From positions 1 to 11,259 of the forward strand of contig CALAZP010000282.1 in assembly GCA_937926355.1 (NCBI GenBank): a stretch of DNA of 11,259 nt, written 5' to 3'. Shown piece after piece: positions 1-8,992 of this stretch; within the stretch, counting starts at the first letter, position 1, and every line of letters starts with the position of its first letter. The notes beneath the pieces were generated by a model, which was given only the letters and a program-made list of their open reading frames with translations, ran no database searches and was not told where the DNA came from. The position numbers and the translations under genes are program-made. Source of the stretch: an uncultured Saprospirales bacterium (GTDB lineage Bacteria; Bacteroidota; Bacteroidia; Chitinophagales; Saprospiraceae).

Positions 1-29
1 GGTTTATTGAATTAACTAAAACACCTAAT

Positions 30-629
30 ATGTTTACAGGTATAATTGAATCTAAAGGTCAGGTAATAAAAATTGAAACCAAAGGCACTAACCAAACATT
101 AACCATATTATCTGAAATAGCTAATGAAGTTCAAATTGACCAAAGCATCAGCCATAATGGAGTATGTCTTACTGTAGTAGAAATTGAAGATCAAACTTAT
201 AAGGTGACAGTTATTGAGGAAACTTTAAACAGGTCTAATTTAGGAAAATTAAAAATAGGGGATTATTTGAATCTTGAGCGTGCTATGAAAGCCAATAGTC
301 GGTTAGATGGACATCTGGTTCAAGGACATGTTGATGCGACCTGTATTTGTACACAAGTAGAAGAAAGGGAAGGCAGTTGGTATTTTTCCTTCGAATATCA
401 AGCAGAGCACCACCATTTATTAGTAGATAAGGGTTCAGTATGTATCAATGGGGTTAGTTTGACTGTCATTAACCCTCACCATAATCAATTCCAAGTGGCT
501 ATTATTCCCTATACTTTTGAACACACAAATTTTAATACCTTGAAAAAGGGAGATAGGGTGAATATTGAATTTGACATCCTTGGAAAATATATTTCTAGAT
601 ATATGGAAAAAATTAGGGATACTCATTAG
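30..629 (+). CDS. ribE: Riboflavin synthase, alpha chain
   Basis: Cytoplasmic enzyme for the last step of riboflavin synthesis: dismutation of two 6,7-dimethyl-8-ribityllumazine molecules to riboflavin and 5-amino-6-ribitylaminouracil. The 199 aa match the family's usual size of about 195-220. The protein starts with the near-invariant MFTGIIE and shows the two tandem lumazine-binding barrels. Barrel 1 (about 1-90) carries SHNGVCLTV at 41-49. Barrel 2 (about 94-187) opens with GHLVQGHVD at 94-102 and carries CINGVSLTV at 138-146. A C-terminal helix (188-199) would form the trimer contact. The ATG at 30 is fixed by the MFTGI start; the leader is A/T-rich with no Shine-Dalgarno sequence. Only 29 bases lie upstream, so neither promoter nor FMN riboswitch can be judged. 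The gene converges on rpoC with 40 bases between stop codons, and its last six codons lie within the operon terminator hairpin. It is also called ribC in some species. Confidence 0.97.
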   Translation: MFTGIIESKGQVIKIETKGTNQTLTILSEIANEVQIDQSISHNGVCLTVVEIEDQTYKVTVIEETLNRSNLGKLKIGDYLNLERAMKANSRLDGHLVQGHVDATCICTQVEEREGSWYFSFEYQAEHHHLLVDKGSVCINGVSLTVINPHHNQFQVAIIPYTFEHTNFNTLKKGDRVNIEFDILGKYISRYMEKIRDTH

Positions 630-648
630 TAAATGAATACCCCTAATT
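605..648 (-). terminator. Intrinsic terminator of the rplK-rpoC operon
   Basis: Read on the minus strand, the 8-base arms at 641-648 and 611-618 (AATTAGGG / CCCTAATT) pair perfectly. The stem then continues inward to positions 632 and 627 around a 4-base loop (628-631), giving 17 base pairs. Two of these are G-U wobbles, 640/619 and 637/622. On the plus strand the same two positions are A-C mismatches, so the structure is built for minus-strand RNA. The stem is followed on the minus strand by six T residues (complement of 607-612). This is a textbook Rho-independent terminator 22 bases past the rpoC stop. Its distal arm and U-tract lie within the 3' end of ribE. No comparable T-tract follows it on the plus strand, so it looks unidirectional. 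Confidence 0.85.
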
Positions 649-669
649 CAAGTTTAGGCTTAGATTATA

Positions 670-3600
670 TTAATCCTCTTCTATCATTTGCTCCATTTCG
701 GCTCTTTTAGCCTCAATTTCTGCTTGTGCTTCTGAGGTAGTAACAATCATTCTATCGTATTTTCTAGATCCAGTACCTGCAGGGATTCTTTTACCTACAA
801 TTACGTTTTCCTTTAATCCTAATAGATGATCTTGCTTAGCACCAATAGCTGCTGTACTAAGAACCTTAGTTGTTTCCTGGAATGAAGCAGCTGAAATCCA
901 GCTAGTAGTTCCCAAGGAAGATTTAGTAATACCCTGTAATAAAGGAGAAGAAGTAGCTGCCATGGCATCCTCATATTGAACCAAATCCTTATCGTTTCGC
1001 TTCAGTAAAGAGTTTTCTTCTCTTAATTGCCTTAAAGTAACCAACTGTCCTTCTTTCAGATTTGCAGAATCCCCGGCATCTGTGATTAACTTTTTATCGA
1101 AAATCCAATCATTCTGTTCTAAGAAATCATACTTTTCTACTGCCTCTCCTTCCAAGAAAGTGGTATTACCCGGATCTTCGATTTGCACCCTTCTCATCAT
1201 TTGACGAGTAATTACTTCAATATGTTTATTGTTAATGGTAATACCTTGGGAGCGGTATACTTCTTGAACTCCGTTAACCAAATAAGACTGGACAGCAAAA
1301 GGACCTTTGATATTTAGAATATCTTTAGGAGCTATTGCTCCATCTGATAATGGGGTACCTGCTCTAACAAAGTCACCATCCTGAACCAATACGTGTCTCG
1401 ATAAACCGATTAGGTATTTTCGCTTCTGCCCATCTTTGGCTTCAACAATCACCTCTCTGTTACCCCTTTTAATTTTACCAAAACTGATTACCCCGTCAAT
1501 TTCGGATACAGTAGCAGGGTTAGAAGGGTTTCTTGCTTCAAATAGCTCAGTAACTCTAGGTAAACCACCTGTGATATCCTGAATCTTTCCTAAAGATCTA
1601 GGTATTTTGGCAATTTTCTGTCCCGCTTTAATAGATTCATTATCGTCTATGGAAATATAAGATCCTACAGGAAGATTATAGTGCTTTAATTCTTCCTGAC
1701 CATCTGAACTCATAATTCGGATAGTTGGAATCTTTTTCTTATTCTTAGATTCAATAATTACCTTTTCTACATAACCCGTTTGATCATCCCGCTCCACTCG
1801 ATAGGTCCCACCTTCCTCAATAGATTCAAACACTGCTTTACCTGAGAATTCAGAAACAATAACTGCGTTAAACGGATCCCATTCACAAATTAAATCTCCC
1901 TTCTTTATTTTCTGTCCATCCTTTACGAAAAGAGAGGCTCCATAAGGAATATGGTTGGAAACAAATAATTTACCAGTCTTCTCATCTACAATTCTAATTT
2001 CTCCGGTTCTCGAGAGAACAATTTGAGTATTTCCTTCAGCAGGATCTAAACTCTCAGTAGTTCGAATGCCATCAAACTCTAATTTACCATCGAACTTAGA
2101 AGTAATTTCTGATTCTGTTTTTGAAACAGATGCAATACCACCAACGTGGAAGGTTCTCAAGGTCAACTGCGTACCTGGTTCACCAATTGATTGGGCCGCA
2201 ATAATTCCAACTGCATCACCCCGCTCTGCAATTCTACCAGTGGCCAGGTTCATACCATAGCACTTAGAACATACCCCCCTCTTAGTTTCACATGTTAATA
2301 CAGATCTAATCGTCACCTTTTCTACTCCTTCAGTCTCGATTAATTTAGCCATATCACTATAGATAAAATCACCGGACTTGACCATTAATTCATCTGTTAC
2401 AGGGTGGTATACATCGTATAAAGTGTATCTACCATCAATTCTTGAAGATAGCGGTTCAATAACTTTATCATTATCCTTTAGCGCCTCCGTTTCGATACCC
2501 CTGAGTGTATTGCAATCCTCTTCCATGATTACGACATCTTGTGCGACATCCACTAATCTACGAGTCAAATATCCCGCATCTGCAGTCTTTAAGGCAGTAT
2601 CTGCCAGACCTTTTCTTGCACCGTGAGTAGAGATAAAGTACTCCAATACGGATAATCCATCGACAAAATTAGAAAGGATGGGGTTTTCGATAACTGCTCC
2701 TCCGGTATCTCCTGATTTTCTTGGCTTAGCCATCAATCCTCTCAAACCACATAACTGCTTAATCTGTTGTTTGGAACCCCTAGCCCCAGAATCCAACATC
2801 ATATATACTGAGTTAAATCCTTGTTTGTGGGTAGCCAATTCTTTCATCAATGTATCAGTGATTCTATTATCCGCATAAGTCCACTTATCAATAATTTGAT
2901 TGTATCGCTCATTGTTGGTAATAAGACCCATATTGTAGTTATCCCAGACCTCATCTACTTCTTGCTGTGCTTCATTCAGGGTTTTAACTTTAATACTTGG
3001 TGTAATTAAGTCTCCTAAGTTGAATGACAATCCTCCCTTAAAAGCCCACATGAAACCAAGATTTTTTATAGCATCCAAGAAATCGGCAGTAACACTGAAA
3101 CTCGTTCTCTTTAGCACATCAGCAATAACATTTTTGAGTGCCTTTTTTGTTAATAACTGATTGATAAAAGGAATGCCTTTAGGGGCTACTTCATTCAATA
3201 ATACCCTACCCACTGTGGTCTGAATTCTAATTAAATTAGAAGTTGGATCTGCTGTATTCTCTCGAAGCCTAACTTCAATACCAGCGTGCAAATCTACCTG
3301 GTCTTCATTGAAAGCAATAATGACCTCTTCTGGAGAATAAAATCTTCTTCCTTCTCCTTTAACCACAACTTCTTTAGTTGATTTCTTTTCTTTAGTGATA
3401 TAATACAATCCCAAAACCATGTCCTGAGAAGGTAAGGTAACAGGAGATCCGTTTTGAGGATTCAACATATTGTGTGCTGATAACATCAACATTTGAGCCT
3501 CCAAAACAGCAGCTTGACTCAAAGGTACGTGAACTGCCATTTGATCTCCATCAAAATCCGCATTGAAAGCACCGCAAACGAGGGGGTGTAATTGAATCGC

Positions 3601-4986
3601 TTTTCCTTCAATCAGCCTCGGTTGGAAAGATTGAATAGACAATCTGTGCAAAGTAGGTGCCCTGTTTAATAATACTGGGTGCCCTTTCATCACGTTCTCT
3701 AAAATTTCCCAGATAACAGAGTCCTTTTTATCAACTAATTTTTTAGCAGATTTAACTGTTTTAACTATTCCCCTTTCAATTAATTTTCTAATAATAAAAG
3801 GTTTGAAAAGTTCGGCAGCCATACCTTTAGGGATACCGCATTCGTGAAGTTGCAAAGAAGGCCCTACAACAATGACGGAACGACCAGAATAATCTACCCG
3901 CTTACCTAAAAGATTCTGACGGAATCTACCTTGTTTACCTTTCAGAATATCACTCAAAGACTTTAAAGCTCTTCCACCTTCCGCTTTAACCGCATTGGAT
4001 TTTCTGGAGTTATCAAACAAAGAATCTACTGCTTCTTGAAGCATTCTTTTTTCATTCCTAAGAATAACTTCAGGAGCTTTTATTTCAAGCAAGCGCTTTA
4101 ATCGGTTATTTCTAATAATAACTCTTCTATAGAGATCATTTAAATCCGAACTTGCAAAACGACCTCCATCTAAAGGGACCAAAGGCCTCAATTCCGGTGG
4201 AATCACAGGTAAGTATTGAATAATGGTCCATTCTGGTCTATTTTCCTGTCTCGTCAATCCATCCCGGAAAGCTTCTACTACTCTAAGACGTTTCAAGGCT
4301 TCTGACTTTCTCTGCTGAGAGGTTTCGTGTTTTGCTTGATTTCTCAAAGCGAAGGATAACTCATCTAAATCTAGAGTAGCCAATAAATCTCTAATCGCTT
4401 CAGCTCCCATTTTAGCGATGAATTTATTGGGATCTGAATCATCCAATTGTTGATTTTCAGGAGGAAGAGTCTCCATAATTTCTAAATACTCTTCTTCTGT
4501 TAGCAAAGGATAATTTTCCTTTTCATCAAATAAATCTGCCTTAATACCTCTATTAATTACTACGAATCTTTCGTAATAAATAACTGATTCTAATTTTTTG
4601 GAAGACAATCCTAGCAAATAACCAATTTTGTTGGGCAGAGATTTGAAAAACCAAATATGAACGACAGGAACCACCAACTTAATGTGCCCCATACGCTCTC
4701 TTCGTACCTTTTTTTCAGTTACTTCAACACCACATCTATCACAGACAATTCCCTTGTATCTTATTCGCTTATATTTGCCACAATAGCATTCATAATCTTT
4801 AACAGGACCGAATATTCTTTCGCAAAACAAGCCATCACGTTCCGGCTTGTAGGACCTATAATTAATCGTTTCAGGTTTGAGTATTTCCCCTTTAGATCTT
4901 TGAAGAATATCATCTGGAGAAGAAAGACTTACGGTAATGGTCTCGAAGTCTTGACTCTGAACTTGACTTTGTTTTTTAAAAGACAT
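670..4986 (-). CDS. rpoC: DNA-directed RNA polymerase subunit beta'
   Basis: Largest subunit of core RNA polymerase, forming the clamp and half of the active-centre cleft. 1438 aa, usual for Bacteroidota (E. coli has 1407). Visible landmarks: N-terminal zinc site C67, C69, C82, C85; double-psi barrel with catalytic NADFDGD at 475-481 (Mg-binding D477, D479, D481); second zinc site C825, C899, C906, C909; bridge helix around 784-817; trigger-loop first half QSIGEPGTQ...RTFHVGG at 932-950 with H947 equivalent to E. coli H936. Roughly 190 residues (951-1136) rich in beta/GDxI-type repeats then separate it from the second trigger helix (DITGGLPRVTELFEAR, 1137-1152), an SI3-like insertion. The C terminus (1418-1438) is a charged helix ending in EED. 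The ATG at 4986 lies 52 bases past the rpoB stop; MSFKK is a normal start for the phylum. No Shine-Dalgarno sequence is seen. Last gene of the operon, followed directly by the terminator at 605-648. Confidence 0.99.
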   Translation of the reverse strand: MSFKKQSQVQSQDFETITVSLSSPDDILQRSKGEILKPETINYRSYKPERDGLFCERIFGPVKDYECYCGKYKRIRYKGIVCDRCGVEVTEKKVRRERMGHIKLVVPVVHIWFFKSLPNKIGYLLGLSSKKLESVIYYERFVVINRGIKADLFDEKENYPLLTEEEYLEIMETLPPENQQLDDSDPNKFIAKMGAEAIRDLLATLDLDELSFALRNQAKHETSQQRKSEALKRLRVVEAFRDGLTRQENRPEWTIIQYLPVIPPELRPLVPLDGGRFASSDLNDLYRRVIIRNNRLKRLLEIKAPEVILRNEKRMLQEAVDSLFDNSRKSNAVKAEGGRALKSLSDILKGKQGRFRQNLLGKRVDYSGRSVIVVGPSLQLHECGIPKGMAAELFKPFIIRKLIERGIVKTVKSAKKLVDKKDSVIWEILENVMKGHPVLLNRAPTLHRLSIQSFQPRLIEGKAIQLHPLVCGAFNADFDGDQMAVHVPLSQAAVLEAQMLMLSAHNMLNPQNGSPVTLPSQDMVLGLYYITKEKKSTKEVVVKGEGRRFYSPEEVIIAFNEDQVDLHAGIEVRLRENTADPTSNLIRIQTTVGRVLLNEVAPKGIPFINQLLTKKALKNVIADVLKRTSFSVTADFLDAIKNLGFMWAFKGGLSFNLGDLITPSIKVKTLNEAQQEVDEVWDNYNMGLITNNERYNQIIDKWTYADNRITDTLMKELATHKQGFNSVYMMLDSGARGSKQQIKQLCGLRGLMAKPRKSGDTGGAVIENPILSNFVDGLSVLEYFISTHGARKGLADTALKTADAGYLTRRLVDVAQDVVIMEEDCNTLRGIETEALKDNDKVIEPLSSRIDGRYTLYDVYHPVTDELMVKSGDFIYSDMAKLIETEGVEKVTIRSVLTCETKRGVCSKCYGMNLATGRIAERGDAVGIIAAQSIGEPGTQLTLRTFHVGGIASVSKTESEITSKFDGKLEFDGIRTTESLDPAEGNTQIVLSRTGEIRIVDEKTGKLFVSNHIPYGASLFVKDGQKIKKGDLICEWDPFNAVIVSEFSGKAVFESIEEGGTYRVERDDQTGYVEKVIIESKNKKKIPTIRIMSSDGQEELKHYNLPVGSYISIDDNESIKAGQKIAKIPRSLGKIQDITGGLPRVTELFEARNPSNPATVSEIDGVISFGKIKRGNREVIVEAKDGQKRKYLIGLSRHVLVQDGDFVRAGTPLSDGAIAPKDILNIKGPFAVQSYLVNGVQEVYRSQGITINNKHIEVITRQMMRRVQIEDPGNTTFLEGEAVEKYDFLEQNDWIFDKKLITDAGDSANLKEGQLVTLRQLREENSLLKRNDKDLVQYEDAMAATSSPLLQGITKSSLGTTSWISAASFQETTKVLSTAAIGAKQDHLLGLKENVIVGKRIPAGTGSRKYDRMIVTTSEAQAEIEAKRAEMEQMIEED

Positions 4987-5038
4987 TATTTAGATTTTAA
5001 TTCTATTCAATAATAATCCGGCCACCCCTTTTCTAATC

Positions 5039-8000
5039 TTATTCAAATTTAATATCCAATGCAAGCCCCCTCAATTCGTGCACCAATACGTTGAAAGATT
5101 CAGGTATAGAAGGTGTTGGAAGGTTATCTCCTTTTACGATAGCTTCGTATGCTTTGGCTCTTCCATTGATATCATCTGACTTAATGGTTAATAATTCTTG
5201 CAAAATATTAGCTGCGCCAAATGCTTCGAGTGCCCATACCTCCATTTCACCGAATCGCTGTCCACCAAACTGAGCTTTACCACCCAATGGTTGCTGGGTA
5301 ATTAAAGAGTAAGGACCAATAGATCTTGCGTGCATCTTATCGTCTACCATGTGAGACAACTTCAACATATAGATAACACCTACTGTTGCCTGCTGGTGGA
5401 ATCGATCTCCTGTTTCCCCATCGTAAAGATAAGTCTGACCTAAGGAAGGCAAAGAGGCCTTTTGAATCCATGTTTCTATCTCCTCTTGACTAGCACCATC
5501 AAAAATAGGCGTAGCAAATTTTACACCTAGTTTCTCTCCGGCCCAACCCAAAACGGTTTCGAATATTTGACCTAGGTTCATCCTCGACGGTACTCCTAGT
5601 GGATTCAAAACAATATCAACAGGTGTTCCATCCTCCAAAAAAGGCATATCTTCCATTCTTACAATTTTGGAAACAATCCCCTTATTACCGTGTCGTCCAG
5701 CTAATTTATCCCCAACCTGAAGTTTTCTCTTTTTAGCCATATAAACTTTGGCTAATTTTAATACTCCTGCAGGCAGTTCATCTCCTATGCTGATATTAAA
5801 TTTCTCTCTCTTGTACTTCCCAATTTCCTCATTTAATTTGATGTTGTAATTGTGTAACAACCTCGCTATCAAATTATTGGTATTATCGTCGGTCGTCCAA
5901 TTACTGTAATCAATAGAAGTATAATCCAGATCTCTTAAAATTTCCTTGGTAAATTTTTGACCTTTGGGGATTAAATCATCCTTGTAGATGGTTTTCACTC
6001 CTTGAGCTGTCTTCCCTTTAACCATAGACATTAACTTGTCTATAAGTATAGTTCTCAATTCGTTTACCGCAATAGCATGCTGGTCATCCAATTTAGCTAA
6101 TTGATTCTTTTCCTGATCCTTCTGGATTTTATCCTTTTTCGCTCTCGCAAAAAGTTGTTTGTCGATAATAATCCCCTTAGTGGATGGAGGTGCTTTCATC
6201 GAAGCATCCTTAACATCTCCCGCCTTATCCCCGAAAATAGCTCTAAGAAGCTTTTCTTCCGGTGTTGGGTCTGATTCCCCTTTTGGAGTAATCTTACCAA
6301 TCAAAATATCACTTTCTTTTACCCAAGCACCTACCCTAATAATTCCATTTTCATCTAAATCCTTGGTCGCTTCTTCACTAACATTTGGAATATCATTGGT
6401 TAACTCTTCTTCCCCTAACTTGGTATCTCGCACATCCATTTCGAAATGCTCGATATGAATAGAGGTAAATACATCTTCTCGAATGACCCGTTCAGAAAGA
6501 ACAATTGCATCTTCAAAATTATACCCTTTCCATGGCATGAAGGCGACTTTTAAGTTTTGGCCTAAAGCCAATTCCCCCTTTTCGGTCGCATACCCATCAC
6601 AAAGGATTTGCCCTTGTTCTACTCGATCGCCCTTTCTAACTATGGGCTTTAGATTGATACAAGTACCTTGGTTTGTCCTTTGAAATTTGGTCAGTTTGTA
6701 GGACTTAAAATGATCTTCAAAAGAGGTCAATTGATCCTCCTCACTTCTGTCGTATTTAATGATAATTTCATTGGCATCTACATATTCAACGACTCCATTT
6801 CCTTCCGCATTGATTAGCATTCTTGAGTCTCGAGCCACTTTTCCTTCCAAACCCGTCCCAACAATTGGTGAGCTCGGTCTTAGTAATGGCACAGCCTGAC
6901 GCTGCATGTTTGATCCCATTAATGCCCGGTTAGCATCATCATTTTCTAAAAATGGAATCATTGATGCGGAAACCCCTACAATTTGGTTTGGCGCAACGTC
7001 CATATATTCAATATCCTCGGGAGCTAACACCGGAAAATCTCCGTGTTCCCTACACTTTATCCTGTCAGATTCAAAATTACCTTCGTCGGTAATGGGGGCA
7101 TTAGCTTGAGCAATCTTCATATAATCTTCCCCTTCCGCGGATAAGTATACAGGCTCTCCTGCTAAAGTAACCACTCCTTCGTTTACCTTTCTGTAGGGAG
7201 TCTCTAAGAATCCCATTTTGTTGATTTTAGCATGCACACAAAGAGTGGAAATCAAACCAATATTAGGTCCTTCAGGGGTTTCGATGGTGCAAAGTCTTCC
7301 ATAGTGGGAATAGTGAACGTCCCTTACCTCAAAACCAGCTCTCTCCCTAGATAAACCTCCAGGTCCTAAAGCAGAAATCCTTCGTTTATGTGTTATTTCA
7401 GAAAGTGGATTGGTTTGATCCAAAAATTGCGACAACTGGCTGGTTCCGAAAAACGAGTTGATCACAGAGGATAATGTTCTCGCATTAATCAAATCAATAG
7501 GAGTAAATACCTCGTTATCTCGAACATTCATTCGTTCTCTGATAGTTCTAGCCATTCTAGCTAAACCTACACCAAATTGTGCATAAAGTTGCTCGCCAAC
7601 GGTTCTAACCCTTCGGTTACTCAAGTGATCGATATCATCAATCTCAGCTTTTTGATTCATCAAGCTGACTAGATATTTGACAATTTCGATAATATCTTCT
7701 TTAGTTAATACCAAAATTTCAGTAGGCGTATCTAACCCTAATTTTCTATTGATTTTGTATCGCCCTACATCCCCAAGATTATACCTTTTGTCAGAAAAGA
7801 ATAATTTATCAATTATTCCACGAGCAGTCTCCTCATCAGGGGGATCAGTACCTCTAAGTTGTCTATAAATATATTGAACGGCTTCTAATTCAGAACTTGA
7901 AGGATCCTTTTGAAGCGTATTATAAATAATGGAATAATCTTGATCAATCTCCTCCTTTTGTAGGATAACTACTTCGGCACCGGCATTTTGGATATCTAAA

Positions 8001-8860
8001 ATCTTTTCTTCATCCAAAACTTCATCTCTCTCTAAAATGATTTCATTTCTTTCAATAGTTACTACTTCGCCGGTATCTTCGTCTACAAAATCTTCAGTCC
8101 AACTCTTTAATACCCTAGCTGCTAGTTTTCTACCTGTAATAGATTTAAGGGATTTGGGAGTTACTTTAACTTCATCAGCAAGATCAAATAAATCTAAAAT
8201 TTCTTTATCAGTATGGAAACCTATTGCTCTAAGCAAGGTAGTTACCGGAAACTTTTTCTTTCGGTCAATGTAGGCATACATCACTGTATTAATATCAGTA
8301 GCAAATTCCATCCAAGCGCCCTTAAAAGGAATGACCCTAGCAGAGTATATTTTAGTACCATTGGGATGGAAAGTTTGACCAAAGAAAACCCCAGGAGATC
8401 TGTGTAATTGGGAAACGATAAGTCTCTCCGCACCATTTATGACAAAAGTACCCTTTGGCGTCATATATGGAATATTGCCAAGGAATACGTCACTAACTAT
8501 GGTTTGAAAATCAACGTGTTCTTCATCGTTACAAGAAAGTCTGAGTTTAGCCTTTAAAGGTACACTATAAGTTAGTCCCCTTTGCATACACTCTTCTATA
8601 GTATAACGAGGAGGATCTACAAAATAGTCAAGGAATTCTAAAACAAAAATATTCCTAGCATCAGTAATTGGAAAATTTTCTTGAAAGACCTTGTATAGAC
8701 CTTCATTCATTCTGTTTTCAGGAGTAGTTTCTAACTGGAAAAACTCTTGGAATGATTTTAATTGAATTTCTAATAAGTCCGGATATCCGGAGGCCTGTTT
8801 GATTTTGCCGAAACTTATTCTTTGGCTTTCAGCTGATTGGACCATTCCATTGGTTGTCAT
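5039..8860 (-). CDS. rpoB: DNA-directed RNA polymerase subunit beta
   Basis: Second-largest core polymerase subunit; with beta' it forms the active site, the RNA exit path and the rifamycin pocket. 1273 aa, close to the Bacteroidota norm and shorter than E. coli (1342). Seen: beta lobe/protrusion (about 20-450) with NGAERLIVSQLHRSPGV at 142-158; rifampicin-resistance region at 473-503, including SQLSQFLDQ, HKRR and SALGPGGL; NFEDAI at 781-786 (E783, D784 near the catalytic Mg); KLAGRHGNKG at 1052-1061 with the substrate-contacting lysines K1052 and K1060; C-terminal switch/clamp region with GGKAQFGGQRFGEMEVWALEA from 1193. A helical, lysine-rich stretch (about 900-1020) sits where lineage-specific insertions occur. 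The first ATG gives MTTNG...QRISFGK, matching relatives; an in-frame Met6 is a less likely alternative. Lies 132 bases after rplL and 52 before rpoC. Confidence 0.99.
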   Translation of the reverse strand: MTTNGMVQSAESQRISFGKIKQASGYPDLLEIQLKSFQEFFQLETTPENRMNEGLYKVFQENFPITDARNIFVLEFLDYFVDPPRYTIEECMQRGLTYSVPLKAKLRLSCNDEEHVDFQTIVSDVFLGNIPYMTPKGTFVINGAERLIVSQLHRSPGVFFGQTFHPNGTKIYSARVIPFKGAWMEFATDINTVMYAYIDRKKKFPVTTLLRAIGFHTDKEILDLFDLADEVKVTPKSLKSITGRKLAARVLKSWTEDFVDEDTGEVVTIERNEIILERDEVLDEEKILDIQNAGAEVVILQKEEIDQDYSIIYNTLQKDPSSSELEAVQYIYRQLRGTDPPDEETARGIIDKLFFSDKRYNLGDVGRYKINRKLGLDTPTEILVLTKEDIIEIVKYLVSLMNQKAEIDDIDHLSNRRVRTVGEQLYAQFGVGLARMARTIRERMNVRDNEVFTPIDLINARTLSSVINSFFGTSQLSQFLDQTNPLSEITHKRRISALGPGGLSRERAGFEVRDVHYSHYGRLCTIETPEGPNIGLISTLCVHAKINKMGFLETPYRKVNEGVVTLAGEPVYLSAEGEDYMKIAQANAPITDEGNFESDRIKCREHGDFPVLAPEDIEYMDVAPNQIVGVSASMIPFLENDDANRALMGSNMQRQAVPLLRPSSPIVGTGLEGKVARDSRMLINAEGNGVVEYVDANEIIIKYDRSEEDQLTSFEDHFKSYKLTKFQRTNQGTCINLKPIVRKGDRVEQGQILCDGYATEKGELALGQNLKVAFMPWKGYNFEDAIVLSERVIREDVFTSIHIEHFEMDVRDTKLGEEELTNDIPNVSEEATKDLDENGIIRVGAWVKESDILIGKITPKGESDPTPEEKLLRAIFGDKAGDVKDASMKAPPSTKGIIIDKQLFARAKKDKIQKDQEKNQLAKLDDQHAIAVNELRTILIDKLMSMVKGKTAQGVKTIYKDDLIPKGQKFTKEILRDLDYTSIDYSNWTTDDNTNNLIARLLHNYNIKLNEEIGKYKREKFNISIGDELPAGVLKLAKVYMAKKRKLQVGDKLAGRHGNKGIVSKIVRMEDMPFLEDGTPVDIVLNPLGVPSRMNLGQIFETVLGWAGEKLGVKFATPIFDGASQEEIETWIQKASLPSLGQTYLYDGETGDRFHQQATVGVIYMLKLSHMVDDKMHARSIGPYSLITQQPLGGKAQFGGQRFGEMEVWALEAFGAANILQELLTIKSDDINGRAKAYEAIVKGDNLPTPSIPESFNVLVHELRGLALDIKFE

Positions 8861-8865
8861 TTGCT

Positions 8866-8887
8866 ATCTGGATTTGATGATCTGGAT
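8866..8887. repeat. Short direct repeat just upstream of rpoB
   Basis: The 8-mer ATCTGGAT occurs twice, at 8866-8873 and 8880-8887, with a 14-base period. On the rpoB strand it reads ATCCAGAT, and the proximal copy ends within 6-13 bases of the start codon. It could be a leader element or simply chance in a short A/T-rich spacer. No function can be assigned. Confidence 0.35.
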
Positions 8888-8913
8888 AATTAAATCTTGT
8901 TTATACGACAATA

Positions 8914-8945
8914 GGCTTAGCGAATAGACTTCTATTCGCTAAGCC
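8914..8945 (-). promoter_or_regulatory. Perfect 15-bp inverted repeat in the rplL-rpoB spacer
   Basis: GGCTTAGCGAATAGA (8914-8928) is exactly mirrored by TCTATTCGCTAAGCC (8931-8945), with only two bases between; as RNA this gives a 14-bp stem with a 4-base loop. It sits near the middle of the 132-base gap between the rplL stop and the rpoB start. Neither strand has a T-run directly after it, so it does not look like a complete Rho-independent terminator. By analogy with E. coli, where the rplL-rpoB spacer holds a partial attenuator and an RNase III processing site, it may be an RNA-processing or attenuation element that adjusts polymerase output relative to ribosomal proteins. The structure is plain in the sequence; the role is inferred. 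Confidence 0.7.
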
Positions 8946-8992
8946 ATATTAACTGTAAAGTGCTTAAATACACTACACAGTCAGTAAAAAAA

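Noticed and set aside
435..626. 63-codon open frame on the minus strand inside ribE
   Set aside because: Shadow of ribE, downstream of the operon terminator, with no independent support.
655..664. TAGGCTTAG near the rpoC stop resembles the start of the rplL-rpoB hairpin arm
   Set aside because: The match is only about 9 bases and stops before the distinctive GCGAATAG part, so chance is a sufficient explanation.
4657..5013. 118-codon open frame on the plus strand across the rpoC start
   Set aside because: Antisense to the zinc-binding N terminus of RpoC, without recognisable domains; explained by the coding constraint of rpoC.
4987..5038. Possible hairpin in the rpoB-rpoC spacer
   Set aside because: Only 4-base arms (TAGA / TCTA) and a small GGCC element are seen; not above chance for A/T-rich sequence.
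8986..8992. Run of seven T (minus strand) right after the rplL stop, a possible terminator
   Set aside because: The sequence before it forms only weak, short pairings (for example GGC-TGGT-GCC), not a stem able to terminate, and rpoB follows in the same direction.
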